Of a DNA stretch of 64,000 bases, positions 26,614 to 35,881 are shown piece by piece. Source of the stretch: Rhizobium sp. Root1212 (GTDB lineage: Bacteria > Pseudomonadota > Alphaproteobacteria > Rhizobiales > Rhizobiaceae); the NCBI RefSeq assembly GCF_001424985.1, contig NZ_LMDA01000022.1, positions 310,001 through 374,000 of the forward strand, in the 5' to 3' direction. A program made the position numbers and the translations under genes. Position 1 is the first letter of the stretch; the number at the start of each line of letters is the position of its first letter. Below the pieces are notes generated by a model. That model saw only the letters and a list, made by a program, of their open reading frames with translations, did not search any database and had not been told where the DNA came from.

Positions 26614-27435
26614 ATGCACAAGACGAAGTGCACTCTGGCGGGTTTGGCGGCACTGGCCGCTACCGTCTTCATGCCGGTAGCGGCATCCGCTGCCCAGTGC
26701 GGCAACAATGCCGCCGGGTTCGACGCCTGGGTTGAGGATTTCAAGGCGCAGGCAGCCGGAAACGGCATCAGCGGCTCCGTGCTGGACCGCGCCTTCGCCA
26801 ATGTCAATTACAACAAGGCGACCATCCGCGCCGACCGCGGCCAGAAGAGCTTCAAGCTCTCGCTCGACCAGTTCATGCAGAAGCGTGGCGGCCAGACGAT
26901 CATTTCCCGCGGCAAGAAGATGAAGGCGCAGAATGCCGGCCTCTTCGCCTCGATCGAAAGCCGCTTCGGCGTTCCCGCCGGCCCGATCATCGCCATCTGG
27001 GGCATGGAAACCGGCTTCGGCGGCTTCATGGGCAAGGAGCATACGCTTTCGGCGGTCAGCACGCTCGCCTATGACTGCCGCCGCTCGGATTACTTCACCA
27101 ACCAGCTTTATGCCGCCCTCAACCTCGTGCAGCGCGGCGACCTCAGCCCGGATGCCCGCGGCGCTGCCCACGGCGAAATCGGCCAGACCCAGTTCCTGCC
27201 GGCAAACGTGCTGAAATTCGGCGTCGACGGTGATGGCAACGGCCATATCGACATGGTGCGCTCCAAGGCCGATGCGCTCGCCTCCACCGCAAACTTCCTG
27301 CGCGGCCACGGCTGGCGGGCCGGCGGCGGTTATCAGCCGGGTGAATCGAACTTTTCGGCCATTCAGGGCTGGAACGCCGCAAGCGTCTACCAGCAGGCGA
27401 TCGCCATCATCGGCGCAGAGATCGACGGCCACTGA
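26614..27435 (+). CDS. Lytic murein transglycosylase (MltB-like)
   Basis: A 273-residue secreted enzyme that cleaves the MurNAc-GlcNAc bond of peptidoglycan. A signal peptide (about residues 1-26, ending ASAAQ) precedes the MltB-type domain. The catalytic Glu lies in IIAIWGMETGFGG, and the family blocks EIGQTQFLPANVLKFGVDGDGNG and NFLRGHGWR follow. There is no lipobox and no C-terminal peptidoglycan-binding domain, so it is a minimal soluble form. The ATG at 26614 is chosen over an upstream in-frame TTG at 26587 because it places the signal peptide at the N terminus. Confidence 0.92.
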   Translation: MHKTKCTLAGLAALAATVFMPVAASAAQCGNNAAGFDAWVEDFKAQAAGNGISGSVLDRAFANVNYNKATIRADRGQKSFKLSLDQFMQKRGGQTIISRGKKMKAQNAGLFASIESRFGVPAGPIIAIWGMETGFGGFMGKEHTLSAVSTLAYDCRRSDYFTNQLYAALNLVQRGDLSPDARGAAHGEIGQTQFLPANVLKFGVDGDGNGHIDMVRSKADALASTANFLRGHGWRAGGGYQPGESNFSAIQGWNAASVYQQAIAIIGAEIDGH

Positions 27436-27455
27436 AAAGGCGGCTCCTGACGAAG

Positions 27456-27490
27456 AAAACGCCCGCTTCGGTAGCCGAAGCGGGCGTTTT
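27456..27490. terminator. Bidirectional terminator between transglycosylase and carbonic anhydrase
   Basis: A 15-bp perfect inverted repeat (27456-27470 with 27476-27490) and loop GTAGC, with A/T tails making T-runs on both strands. Confidence 0.93.
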
Positions 27491-27495
27491 TCATG

Positions 27496-28137
27496 TCACA
27501 TGCCGGGACGGCGGAAATCGCCGGTGGCCGCATCCATGACCCAGAGTTCGCCGGTCGAAATATCGAACCAGGCGCCGTGAAGATTGATCTTGCCCTTCTG
27601 CTCAAGGATTTTCACGCAAGGGAAAGTCCTGAGATTGGCAAGCGAATTGCGGATCGAGATTCGCTCCAACGCCCGCTGGCGCTCGCTGACGGTCATGATG
27701 TCGTTGGACTGGATCTGTTCAGCCGCCGGCTTCAGGAGGTTCATCCACCGGCCGATGAAATCGCCGGGGGACAGCGGCTCGGCATTCGGATCGAGCGCCG
27801 CCTTGATGCCGCCGCAGCGGCCGTGGCCCATGACGACGATATCCGAAACCTTTAGCGCCTGGACGGCAAATTCGAGCGCCGCGGACGTTGAGTGATATTG
27901 CCCGTCCGGTTCGTAGGGCGGCACCAGATTGGCGACGTTGCGCACGACGAACAGTTCGCCCGGCCCCGCGTCAAAAATCGTTTCCGGGCCGGCACGGCTG
28001 TCGCAACAGGCGATGATCAGCGTCTTGGGATGCTGACCGGTCTCGGCCAGCGCCTTGTATCGCTGCTGCTGTTCCGAATAACGGCCACTCATGAAATTGT
28101 TGTAGCCGTTCAGCAGACGTTCCGGGAAACGGTTCAT
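27496..28137 (-). CDS. Beta-class carbonic anhydrase
   Basis: A 213-residue zinc enzyme interconverting CO2 and bicarbonate. The zinc ligands and catalytic dyad are visible in IIACCDSRAGPE and VVMGHGRCGGIKAA, with ELFVVRNVANLVPPY between them. It supplies bicarbonate for carboxylation reactions. It is cytoplasmic with no signal peptide. The ATG at 28137 gives the typical MNRFPERLLNGY start. It is monocistronic, ending at a shared bidirectional terminator. Confidence 0.95.
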   Translation of the reverse strand: MNRFPERLLNGYNNFMSGRYSEQQQRYKALAETGQHPKTLIIACCDSRAGPETIFDAGPGELFVVRNVANLVPPYEPDGQYHSTSAALEFAVQALKVSDIVVMGHGRCGGIKAALDPNAEPLSPGDFIGRWMNLLKPAAEQIQSNDIMTVSERQRALERISIRNSLANLRTFPCVKILEQKGKINLHGAWFDISTGELWVMDAATGDFRRPGM

Positions 28138-28404
28138 GGCAGTTGATACCTCACTGATCGTCGAGAGCCCAAAAATTCATGGCCGCCAGACAGGCACCGG
28201 CCCCGATCGTGTGGCGCAAAGATGCTGCGGCGCACTTCCTCGGTTTGAAACTTCAGCTTGATCTCGCCCGCGGGACGAATGCAGAAGAACCGTTGCCAGC
28301 CATGACCGACCAATCCGTTTAACCGTTGATCGTCCTGGGGCGCAAGTGCGCTCTGGCGCAGCCAGGCGGTATGGGTGGTCAGACTCCGGCTAAGTCCCGA
28401 CGTC

Positions 28405-29280
28405 TCAACGGTTCTTTTTCTGTGAAGGATGCAGCAGGCGGCGCATCTGCACCATCGCCATCGGCGTTGAAAGGCTGGAAGCATCCTGTTCCAGCGTCAA
28501 TTCGTCGGCGCCGCGCTTGCGCGAGCGGGCAATGACTTCGAAAACACCCGCCGTTGCCAGTTGCAGGGCGCGCTCCTCGTTCAACCCCTCCAGAAGGCGG
28601 GCAAGGAAAAGCGCACTCAGGAGATCGCCCGTGCCGTTCGGCGTGTTGTCGATCAACCGGTGCTCTGCAAGCAGGGCGTGATTGCCGGAAAGATAAAGAT
28701 TGCCGGTGCTGCCGGAGATCATCGGGATGGCCGAGGTGACCAGCATGCGCGGCGGACCGAGCGACAGGGCGGCTTCGAGAATGGCGGCATTGCTGTCGAG
28801 ATCGGCACCGCAGAGCCACGAAAGCTCGAACCGGTTGGGGGTCGCCAGACTTGCCAGGGGCAAAAGATGATCGCGGATCGCGATCGCGGTGGCCTCCGGT
28901 ACATAAAGCCCGGAGACATCGCCGATTACCGGGTCGCAGGCATAGAAGAGATCGGGTTTCTTTTCCCGGAGAGCTTGAACCAGCCGCGCCACCGCTGCCG
29001 CTTGGCCAGGCCCGCCCAGATAGCCCGACAGGACGGCCTTGACCTCACCGATCCACGGAGCCCGGATGAGATCGTCGATGACGGCGTCGAATTCCGCTTC
29101 CGGTATCGTGATCCGCGTGGCCGGGCCGTGGCCGGGATGCCAGGGGAGAATGACCGTGGGCAACGCCCAGACCGGATAACCGAGCGTTTCCAATGCGAAG
29201 ACGGCCGCACGGTTTCCCACCGATCCCCGCACCACATGGCTTGAAATGACAATGACGGCGCCGGCTGGGGTTTCGGACAT
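28405..29280 (-). CDS. pdxY: Pyridoxal kinase PdxY
   Basis: A 291-residue ribokinase-like kinase that phosphorylates pyridoxal in vitamin B6 salvage. The N-terminal VIVISSHVVRGSVGNRAAVFALE matches pyridoxal kinases, YACDPVIGDVSGLYV and the C-terminal NGTGDLLSALFLARL (catalytic Asp in GTGD) are diagnostic. The 267-bp gap after it, before carbonic anhydrase, holds no obvious gene. No other B6 gene is close; yggS, a PLP-homeostasis gene, lies 19 kb away. Confidence 0.93.
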   Translation of the reverse strand: MSETPAGAVIVISSHVVRGSVGNRAAVFALETLGYPVWALPTVILPWHPGHGPATRITIPEAEFDAVIDDLIRAPWIGEVKAVLSGYLGGPGQAAAVARLVQALREKKPDLFYACDPVIGDVSGLYVPEATAIAIRDHLLPLASLATPNRFELSWLCGADLDSNAAILEAALSLGPPRMLVTSAIPMISGSTGNLYLSGNHALLAEHRLIDNTPNGTGDLLSALFLARLLEGLNEERALQLATAGVFEVIARSRKRGADELTLEQDASSLSTPMAMVQMRRLLHPSQKKNR

Positions 29281-29341
29281 GAACTGTTCCAGTTTCTCTG
29301 ATGATTCTGATCGCCCGCGGCGCAGGTGCCTGTCAACCGCG

Positions 29342-29401
29342 AGGCAATTTTACATCAAAAGTCTGACTTTTTCGCATTTTTTAGGCAATTTCACATGAAA
29401 A
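29342..29401. repeat. Two phased 19-bp direct repeats upstream of glutamate dehydrogenase
   Basis: AGGCAATTTTACATCAAAA (29342-29360) and AGGCAATTTCACATGAAAA (29383-29401) agree at 17 of 19 positions and start 41 bp apart, close to four helical turns. They lie in an AT-rich stretch 150-210 bp before the GDH start. A partial third copy (GCAATTTCCCTACAT) follows at 29406. They could be sites for a regulator. Confidence 0.5.
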
Positions 29402-29549
29402 TCGCGCAATTTCCCTACATTCTTGGCCCGATTTTGTGAATTTTCCGTCGAAATCGCTTCAAAATGCCTCATTCCCTATAAAAACAATCGCAAAGATTGG
29501 CCGTTCTGCTAGGTTCGGCCCAATTCATGATGCATGGGGAGAGACGATC

Positions 29550-32500
29550 ATGGGCGCCGCAAACAATCCGAAACGCGAAAGGCAAATCGAGGAGGCGCAA
29601 AACGTCGCCAAATCCCTCGACGGCAATGTCCTTTCGCCGGATATCCTGTTCGGCCGGGCAAGCCAGGACGACCTGGCGGCTTATACGCCGGAAATGCTGG
29701 CGCTTTCGGCGCGTCATGCACAGCACGAGATCGATAACCGGCTAAAGGACAAGCCGCGCATCACCATCGCCACGGTCGAAGGCGTTTCGCCGGGCGAGAC
29801 TCCGGTGTCGATCCTCTCGGTCACCGACCGCAATATGCCGTTCCTCTACGATTCCGTCATGGGTGAGGTCACCAGCACCCACCGCGACATTCATATGGCG
29901 GTGCACCCTATTCTCGTCATTGAAAACGGCGCGCCGGCCAAGCTGTTCGACCCGGAAGAGCCAAGCGATCCGTCCCTGCGCGTCAGCCATATCCAGATTC
30001 ACCTTTCCGCGCTTTCGGAGCGCGAAGCCGAAAGCCTGCAAGCCCGCCTCGAAGAGGTGCTGTCGCAGGTGCATCAGGCCGTCGGCGACTGGCAGGCGAT
30101 GAAGAAGCTGCTCGACGAGGTGGTACAGGAACTACAGGGCCAGAATGCCAGCCGCCGCAAGCGCGACCGTGACGAGGCGCTCGCCTTCCTGCACTGGTTG
30201 CGCGCCAACAATTTCACCTTCCTCGGCATGCGCGAATATTCCTATACCGGCGAGGGCGAGACGGCGACCGTCGAGCGCGGCAGCGGCCATGGCCTCGGCA
30301 TTCTCTCCAATCCCGACGTGCGTGTGCTGCGACAGGGCCACGACGCGGTCGTGACGACGCCGGAAATCCTCGCCTTCCTGCAGGGCCCGGATTACCTGAT
30401 CGTCACCAAGGCCAATGTGAAATCGGTCATCCATCGGCGCGCCTATATGGATTATGTCGGTGTCAAGCGTTTCGACGCCGAAGGCAAGGTGGTGGGCGAA
30501 CTGCGCATCGTCGGCCTCTTCACTTCCACGGCCTATACGAGGCAGGCAGCCGATATTCCGCTGCTGCGCTTCAAGGTCGAGAAGATCGTCGATCAGTTCG
30601 GCTACGATCCGCAGAGCCATTCCGGCAAAATGCTGATGAACACGCTGGAATCCTATCCGCGCGACGATCTGTTCCAGATCGATGTCAGCCAGCTGGCGGC
30701 CTTCTGCGAGCAGATCAACGAACTTGGCGACCGCCCCCGCGTGCGCGTTCTGCCGCGCATCGATCATTTCGACCGCTTCGTTTCGGTCATCGTCTACGTG
30801 CCGCGCGAGCAATATGATTCCGACGTGCGCGAAAAGATCGGCACTTATCTGAAGACCGTCTATGACGGTCGCGTCTCGGCCTATTATCCGGCTTTCCCGG
30901 AAGGCGGGCTGGCGCGCGTCCACTTCATCATCGGCCGTTCGGCCGGCAAGACGCCGCGCGTCCCCCAGGCCAAGCTCGAAGCGGCCGTGCGTGATATCGT
31001 CACCCGCTGGATCGACCGCTTCAATCTGCTGGCGCGCGAGGAAGGCGTCACGATCGAGACTGGGCAGGCCTATCAGGAAGCCTTCACCCCGAGTGAAGCC
31101 TACGCCGATCTCGCCGATATTTCCGCCTGCCGGAAGGATGATCCGATCCGGATCGCCTTCTATCAGAAGCCGGGTAATGGCGCGCAGTCGCTGGAACTCA
31201 AGATTTTCCACGCCGCCGAGCCGGTGTCGCTGTCGCAGCGCGTTCCACTGCTTGAAAACCTCGGCTTCCGCGTCGTCAGCGAGCGGACCTACGATATCAA
31301 CGTGACCGACGCCGCCGGCAGCCGTCTGGTCGTTTTGCATGACATGGAACTGGTGCACCGCGACGGCCAGACGCTCCATCTCGAAAAGATGGGGCCGCTG
31401 CTGGAAGAAGCCTATCTTGCCGCCTGGAACGGCTTGATCGAGGACGATACCTTCAATCGCCTGATCCTGTTGACCGGGCTGACGGCCCGCGAAGTGACGG
31501 TGCTGCGCGCCTATGCCCGCTACCTGCGCCAGACCGGCATCACCTATTCGCAGGGCTATATCGCCGAGACGCTCAACAAATACGCGCCGATCGCCAGCGA
31601 TATCTTCAAGCTTTTCGTCGCCCATCTCGACCCTGCGCTGGAAGACAAGCCGCGCCAGAAGCGCGTGAAAACGCTGGAGGCGGCGATCGAAACGGCGCTG
31701 GCGGCCGTTCCGAGCCTCGACGAAGACCAGATCCTGCGCCGCTACGTCAACGCGATCCACGCCACGCTGCGCACCAACTACTTCCAGCGCGATGCGGCCG
31801 GCAAGCCGCGCGCCATGCTCGCCTTCAAGCTCGATCCGAAGATCCTCGACGGCCTGCCGGAACCCCGTCCCTTCCGTGAAATCTTCGTCTACGGCACCGA
31901 GGTCGAGGGCGTGCACCTGCGCTTCGGCAAGGTCGCCCGCGGCGGCCTGCGCTGGTCCGACCGCGCACAGGATTACCGGACGGAAGTGCTGGGCCTCGTC
32001 AAGGCGCAGCAGGTCAAGAACGCGGTCATCGTTCCCGTCGGCGCCAAGGGCGGCTTCTATCCGAAGCAGCTCCCGGCCGGCGGCACCCGCGACGAAATCT
32101 TCCAGGCCGGCACCAACGCCTACAAGACCTATATCCGCACGCTGCTGTCTATCACCGACAATATCGTCGGCCAGGACATCGTACCGCCGGCCGACACGCT
32201 GCGGCTGGATGGTGACGACCCCTATTTCGTCGTCGCTGCCGACAAGGGTACGGCGACCTTCTCCGACACCGCCAACGGACTGGCCCAGGAAGCCGGCTTC
32301 TGGCTCGACGACGCCTTTGCCTCAGGCGGTTCCGCCGGCTACGATCACAAGAAGATGGGCATCACCGCCCGCGGTGCCTGGGAAACCGTCAAGCGCCACT
32401 TCCGCGAGATGAACGTCGATATCCAGACGACGCCCTTCGACGTCGTCGGCGTCGGCGACATGTCCGGCGACGTTTTCGGCAACGGTATGCTGCTGTCGGA

Positions 32501-34334
32501 GAAAATCCGTCTGATCGCCGCTTTCGATCACCGCGATATCTTCATCGATCCGAATCCGGATATCGATCGCTCCTATGCCGAACGCAAGCGCATGTTCGCT
32601 CTGCCGCGTTCCAGTTGGCAGGACTATGACCGCGCAACGCTGTCGCCGGGCGCGATGATCATTCCGCGCTCCGTCAAATCCGTAACGCTGACGCCCGAAG
32701 CGGCCGCCGCGATCCATCTCGACAAGCTGCAGGCGACGCCGTTCGAGATCATGACGGCGATCCTCAGGAACCCGGTCGATCTCCTGTGGTTCGGCGGCAT
32801 CGGCACCTATATCCGCGGCCCCGGCGAGACCGATGCCGAGGTGGGCGACCGCGCCAACGACCCGATCCGCATCTCGGCCGAAGACGTCGGCGCCAAGGTG
32901 ATCGGCGAAGGCGCCAATCTCGGCGTTACCCAGCGCGGCCGCATCGCTTTCGGCCTCAAGGGCGGGCGCTGCAACTCCGATGCGATCGACAATTCGGCGG
33001 GCGTCAACTCTTCGGACTTCGAGGTCAACATCAAGATCGCGCTTGCTTCGGCGATGAACGACGGCCGCCTGCCGCGGCCGAAGCGCAACACCCTGCTCGC
33101 ATCGATGACGGATCAGGTGGCGCATCTGGTGCTGCGCAACAACTACGAGCAATCGCTGGCCATTTCCCTTACGGAAAGGCTCGGCGCCGCCAACCGCGCG
33201 CCGCTGGCCCGGCTGATGACCCGGCTGGAAACCGCGGGACGGCTGAACCGCAAGGTGGAATTCCTGCCTTCGGATCAGGCGATGAGCGAGCGCTACCAGT
33301 CCGGAAAGGCGCTGAGCCGCGCCGAAATCGGCGTTCTGCTCTCCTATGCCAAGATCGTGCTGTTTGACGATCTCGTTGAGGGCGATCTACCGGACGATCC
33401 ATATTTCCGCGAAACGCTGATGGATTATTTCCCGGCCAAGATGCACAAGGCCCATGCCGGCGATATCGAAAGCCATCGTCTGCGCCGGGAAATCATCGCG
33501 ACGGTGCTGGCGAACGACGTCATCAACCGCGGCGGCCCGGCCTTCGTCAGCACCATGATGGACCTGACGGGTGCACTGCCGTCGGAGGTCGTCAAAGCGG
33601 CCGTCCTGGCCCGCGACGGCTGCGGCCTGTCGCGCATCCAGGCCGATATCGACGCACTCGACACCGTCATCGACGGGCAGGTCCAGAACGAACTCTATCA
33701 GGATGTGAGCCGGGTCTTTGCCGTCGTCACCGAGCGGGCGCTACGCACCAAGGCGGCCGCCGGCGGATTGACCGAAGCCGTCGAGGGCGTGCGCCATGCG
33801 CTGGTCAAGCTCAAGCCGAGCCTGCACGGCTCGCTTCCCGCAGATGCTGCCCAGCAACTGCAGGCGAGAGCGGCTTACTTCGTGGACCGGGGCGTGCCTG
33901 CCGCGCTTGCGGAAGAGGTCGCCGGACTTGAACTGATGACGGTTGTCCCGGAAATCATCCAGATTTCCGCCGAAACCGGCGTGACGCTGGGCCGCACAGC
34001 TCAAAGCTACTTCGGCGTGACCCAGCATCTCAGGGTCTCCCGTCTGCTCGCTGCTGCCGAAAAGGTTTCGGCTACCGATCAGTACGAGGCCATGGCTCTG
34101 TCACGCAGCATCGGTGACATCGCCGCTGCCCGCCGCCAGATCACCATTGCGGCACTGGCCGACAAGAAATCCGAGCGCAACCCGATCCAGGCCTGGCAGG
34201 AGGGCGACCGCGACCGCATCGGCCGCATCAGCGAACAGCTGACGCAGCTGACCGAAACCGGCGAAACGACGCTGGCCAAGATCACGGTCGCAGCCGGTCT
34301 CCTGAGCGATCTTGCACAGACGCCTTCGAAGTGA
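29550..34334 (+). CDS. NAD-specific glutamate dehydrogenase, large (about 180 kDa) class
   Basis: A 1594-residue catabolic enzyme that oxidatively deaminates glutamate to 2-oxoglutarate. The N-terminal half carries ACT-like regulatory regions seen in the family. The catalytic part begins near residue 790 (VHLRFGKVARGGLRWSDR), with GAKGGFYPKQLP (substrate lysine), GVGDMSGDVFGNGML (nucleotide-binding region) and DPNPDIDRSY. The ATG at 29550 has GGGGAGAG upstream; the frame is open further up but without a credible ribosome site. It is monocistronic with an AT-rich promoter region bearing phased repeats. The large-GDH class is common in Alpha- and Gammaproteobacteria. Confidence 0.95.
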   Translation: MGAANNPKRERQIEEAQNVAKSLDGNVLSPDILFGRASQDDLAAYTPEMLALSARHAQHEIDNRLKDKPRITIATVEGVSPGETPVSILSVTDRNMPFLYDSVMGEVTSTHRDIHMAVHPILVIENGAPAKLFDPEEPSDPSLRVSHIQIHLSALSEREAESLQARLEEVLSQVHQAVGDWQAMKKLLDEVVQELQGQNASRRKRDRDEALAFLHWLRANNFTFLGMREYSYTGEGETATVERGSGHGLGILSNPDVRVLRQGHDAVVTTPEILAFLQGPDYLIVTKANVKSVIHRRAYMDYVGVKRFDAEGKVVGELRIVGLFTSTAYTRQAADIPLLRFKVEKIVDQFGYDPQSHSGKMLMNTLESYPRDDLFQIDVSQLAAFCEQINELGDRPRVRVLPRIDHFDRFVSVIVYVPREQYDSDVREKIGTYLKTVYDGRVSAYYPAFPEGGLARVHFIIGRSAGKTPRVPQAKLEAAVRDIVTRWIDRFNLLAREEGVTIETGQAYQEAFTPSEAYADLADISACRKDDPIRIAFYQKPGNGAQSLELKIFHAAEPVSLSQRVPLLENLGFRVVSERTYDINVTDAAGSRLVVLHDMELVHRDGQTLHLEKMGPLLEEAYLAAWNGLIEDDTFNRLILLTGLTAREVTVLRAYARYLRQTGITYSQGYIAETLNKYAPIASDIFKLFVAHLDPALEDKPRQKRVKTLEAAIETALAAVPSLDEDQILRRYVNAIHATLRTNYFQRDAAGKPRAMLAFKLDPKILDGLPEPRPFREIFVYGTEVEGVHLRFGKVARGGLRWSDRAQDYRTEVLGLVKAQQVKNAVIVPVGAKGGFYPKQLPAGGTRDEIFQAGTNAYKTYIRTLLSITDNIVGQDIVPPADTLRLDGDDPYFVVAADKGTATFSDTANGLAQEAGFWLDDAFASGGSAGYDHKKMGITARGAWETVKRHFREMNVDIQTTPFDVVGVGDMSGDVFGNGMLLSEKIRLIAAFDHRDIFIDPNPDIDRSYAERKRMFALPRSSWQDYDRATLSPGAMIIPRSVKSVTLTPEAAAAIHLDKLQATPFEIMTAILRNPVDLLWFGGIGTYIRGPGETDAEVGDRANDPIRISAEDVGAKVIGEGANLGVTQRGRIAFGLKGGRCNSDAIDNSAGVNSSDFEVNIKIALASAMNDGRLPRPKRNTLLASMTDQVAHLVLRNNYEQSLAISLTERLGAANRAPLARLMTRLETAGRLNRKVEFLPSDQAMSERYQSGKALSRAEIGVLLSYAKIVLFDDLVEGDLPDDPYFRETLMDYFPAKMHKAHAGDIESHRLRREIIATVLANDVINRGGPAFVSTMMDLTGALPSEVVKAAVLARDGCGLSRIQADIDALDTVIDGQVQNELYQDVSRVFAVVTERALRTKAAAGGLTEAVEGVRHALVKLKPSLHGSLPADAAQQLQARAAYFVDRGVPAALAEEVAGLELMTVVPEIIQISAETGVTLGRTAQSYFGVTQHLRVSRLLAAAEKVSATDQYEAMALSRSIGDIAAARRQITIAALADKKSERNPIQAWQEGDRDRIGRISEQLTQLTETGETTLAKITVAAGLLSDLAQTPSK

Positions 34335-34345
34335 AACAGTCCGCG

Positions 34346-34410
34346 CGGCGGCATGAATCCGGCAACGGAATCTTGCCGCCGTAAGCCGCGGCCCATAGGG
34401 CGCCGCGGCT
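34346..34410 (+). promoter_or_regulatory. Two consecutive hairpins between GDH and the transporter gene
   Basis: CGGCGGCA/TGCCGCCG (34346-34353, 34374-34381, 20-nt loop) and AGCCGCGGC/GCCGCGGCT (34384-34392, 34402-34410) lie back to back. Neither has a T-run. The second ends just before an in-frame ATG at 34414, which argues for a start downstream of it. Confidence 0.45.
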
Positions 34411-34437
34411 GCAATGCCTCCGGGCAGGGAGCGGGAC

Positions 34438-35832
34438 TTGCACGACATCAAGGCGATTGACGGTACGAGACGGCAGGAAGTCACCCGTGCGGGTCTTTGG
34501 GGCTGGATGCTGTTCGACTGGGCGGCCCAGCCCTTTTTCACCGTCATCACCACCTTCATATTCGGCCCCTATTTCGTTTCCCGACTCACGAACGACGCCG
34601 ATTACGGGCAGGCGATGTGGGGCTATACGCTGACGGTCTCCGGCGTCGTCATTGCCATCCTCTCGCCGATCCTCGGCTCGGTCGCCGATGCGACCGGCGC
34701 GCGAAAACCCTGGATCGCCTTTTTCGCCGTGATCAAGATCGCCGCGCTATCCGCGCTCTGGTTCGCGGCACCCGGTTCGCCCCTCGTCGTGCCGTTCCTC
34801 TGCATCGTTCTCGCCACCATTGCGGCCGAATTCTCCATCGTCTTCAACGATTCCATGCTGCCGAAACTGGTCGATGAGCCGGAGATCGGCCGTATTTCCA
34901 ATCTCGCCTGGGGGATCGGCTATCTCGGCGGCATGATCGTGCTGATCGCCGTTGTGGCGCTTCTGGCTGCAAGCCCGGAAACCGGCAAGACGGTGATCGG
35001 CTTAAGCCCGCTGTTCGGGCTCGATCCCGTAGCCGGCGAAGATGCCCGCATCACCGGCCCGATCTCCGCCCTGTGGTATCTCGTCTTCATCCTGCCGATG
35101 TTTCTATTCACGCCCGATGCAAAGCGCGTCAGCATTTCCGCGAGGACTGCCGTGCGCGCCGGTTTTCGCGAACTCGGCCATGCGCTTGCGGAACTCAGAC
35201 AGCGGGATGGCATGCTGCGCTTTCTCATCGCCCGTATGATCTATCAGGACGGTGTCAACGGGCTGCTGGCGCTCGGTGGCACCTTTGCCGCCGGTATGTT
35301 TGGCTGGCGGACGGTGGAGCTTGGGGTTTACGGGATCATCCTTAATGTCGTCGCGATCGGCGGCTGCCTCTATGCCAGCCGGCTCGACCGGAAGCTCGGC
35401 TCGAAGACCATCGTTGTCTTCAGCCTCGCCTGTCTTGTGACGGCAACGCTCGGCATCGTTTCGACAGGACCCGGCTACACGCTGTTCGGTCTGCTGCCGC
35501 TTTCGACCGCCGACAGCGGCGGCCTCTTCGGCACCGCGGCTGAAAAGGCCTATATCGTCTTTGGTTTGCTGGTCGGCATCGCCTTCGGGCCGGTACAGGC
35601 GTCGTCCCGTTCCTATCTCGCCCGCAGCGTCAGCCCGGATGAAGCGGGCCGCTATTTCGGCCTCTATGCCCTGTCCGGCCGCGCGACATCGTTCCTGGCG
35701 CCTGCCTCCGTCGCCACCATCACGCTTGCCACGGGTTCAGCGCGGATCGGCATGATGGCGCTTGTCGCCTTCCTCGGGCTCGGACTGCTGCTGATCCTGC
35801 GCACGCCTTACCCCGCCAGCAAGCGGGCATGA
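34438..35832 (+). CDS. MFS transporter, UMF1/Atg22-like
   Basis: A transporter of about 464 residues with roughly 12 hydrophobic segments. The N-terminal AGLWGWMLFDWAAQPFFTVITTFIFGPYF and the SVADATGARKPWIAF loop after TM2 are hallmarks of the UMF1 family, related to fungal vacuolar amino acid effluxer Atg22. The substrate in bacteria is unknown. The TTG at 34438 is preferred: AGGGAG lies 6 nt upstream, whereas the ATG at 34414 directly follows a hairpin and has no ribosome site. That choice remains uncertain and changes only eight residues. It sits downstream of glutamate dehydrogenase, but a functional tie is speculative. Confidence 0.85.
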   Translation: MHDIKAIDGTRRQEVTRAGLWGWMLFDWAAQPFFTVITTFIFGPYFVSRLTNDADYGQAMWGYTLTVSGVVIAILSPILGSVADATGARKPWIAFFAVIKIAALSALWFAAPGSPLVVPFLCIVLATIAAEFSIVFNDSMLPKLVDEPEIGRISNLAWGIGYLGGMIVLIAVVALLAASPETGKTVIGLSPLFGLDPVAGEDARITGPISALWYLVFILPMFLFTPDAKRVSISARTAVRAGFRELGHALAELRQRDGMLRFLIARMIYQDGVNGLLALGGTFAAGMFGWRTVELGVYGIILNVVAIGGCLYASRLDRKLGSKTIVVFSLACLVTATLGIVSTGPGYTLFGLLPLSTADSGGLFGTAAEKAYIVFGLLVGIAFGPVQASSRSYLARSVSPDEAGRYFGLYALSGRATSFLAPASVATITLATGSARIGMMALVAFLGLGLLLILRTPYPASKRA

Positions 35833-35833
35833 A

Positions 35834-35866
35834 AAACCCGCCGGGCGAGATCGCACGGCGGGTTTC
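35834..35866. terminator. Convergent terminator between transporter and purH
   Basis: A perfect 10-bp stem (AAACCCGCCG with CGGCGGGTTT) and a 12-nt loop, A-rich on the left and T-flanked on the right, so usable in both directions. Confidence 0.8.
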
Positions 35867-35881
35867 GAACAAGCGAAAAAC

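Noticed and set aside
28134..28484. 116-residue minus-strand frame between carbonic anhydrase and pdxY
   Set aside because: It overlaps the pdxY 3' end out of frame, has low coding character and no ribosome site; the gap appears non-coding.
29436..29549. 38-codon N-terminal extension of glutamate dehydrogenase
   Set aside because: The frame is open but AT-rich, begins with a weak TTG lacking a ribosome site, and is followed by an ATG with a good GGGGAGAG site.
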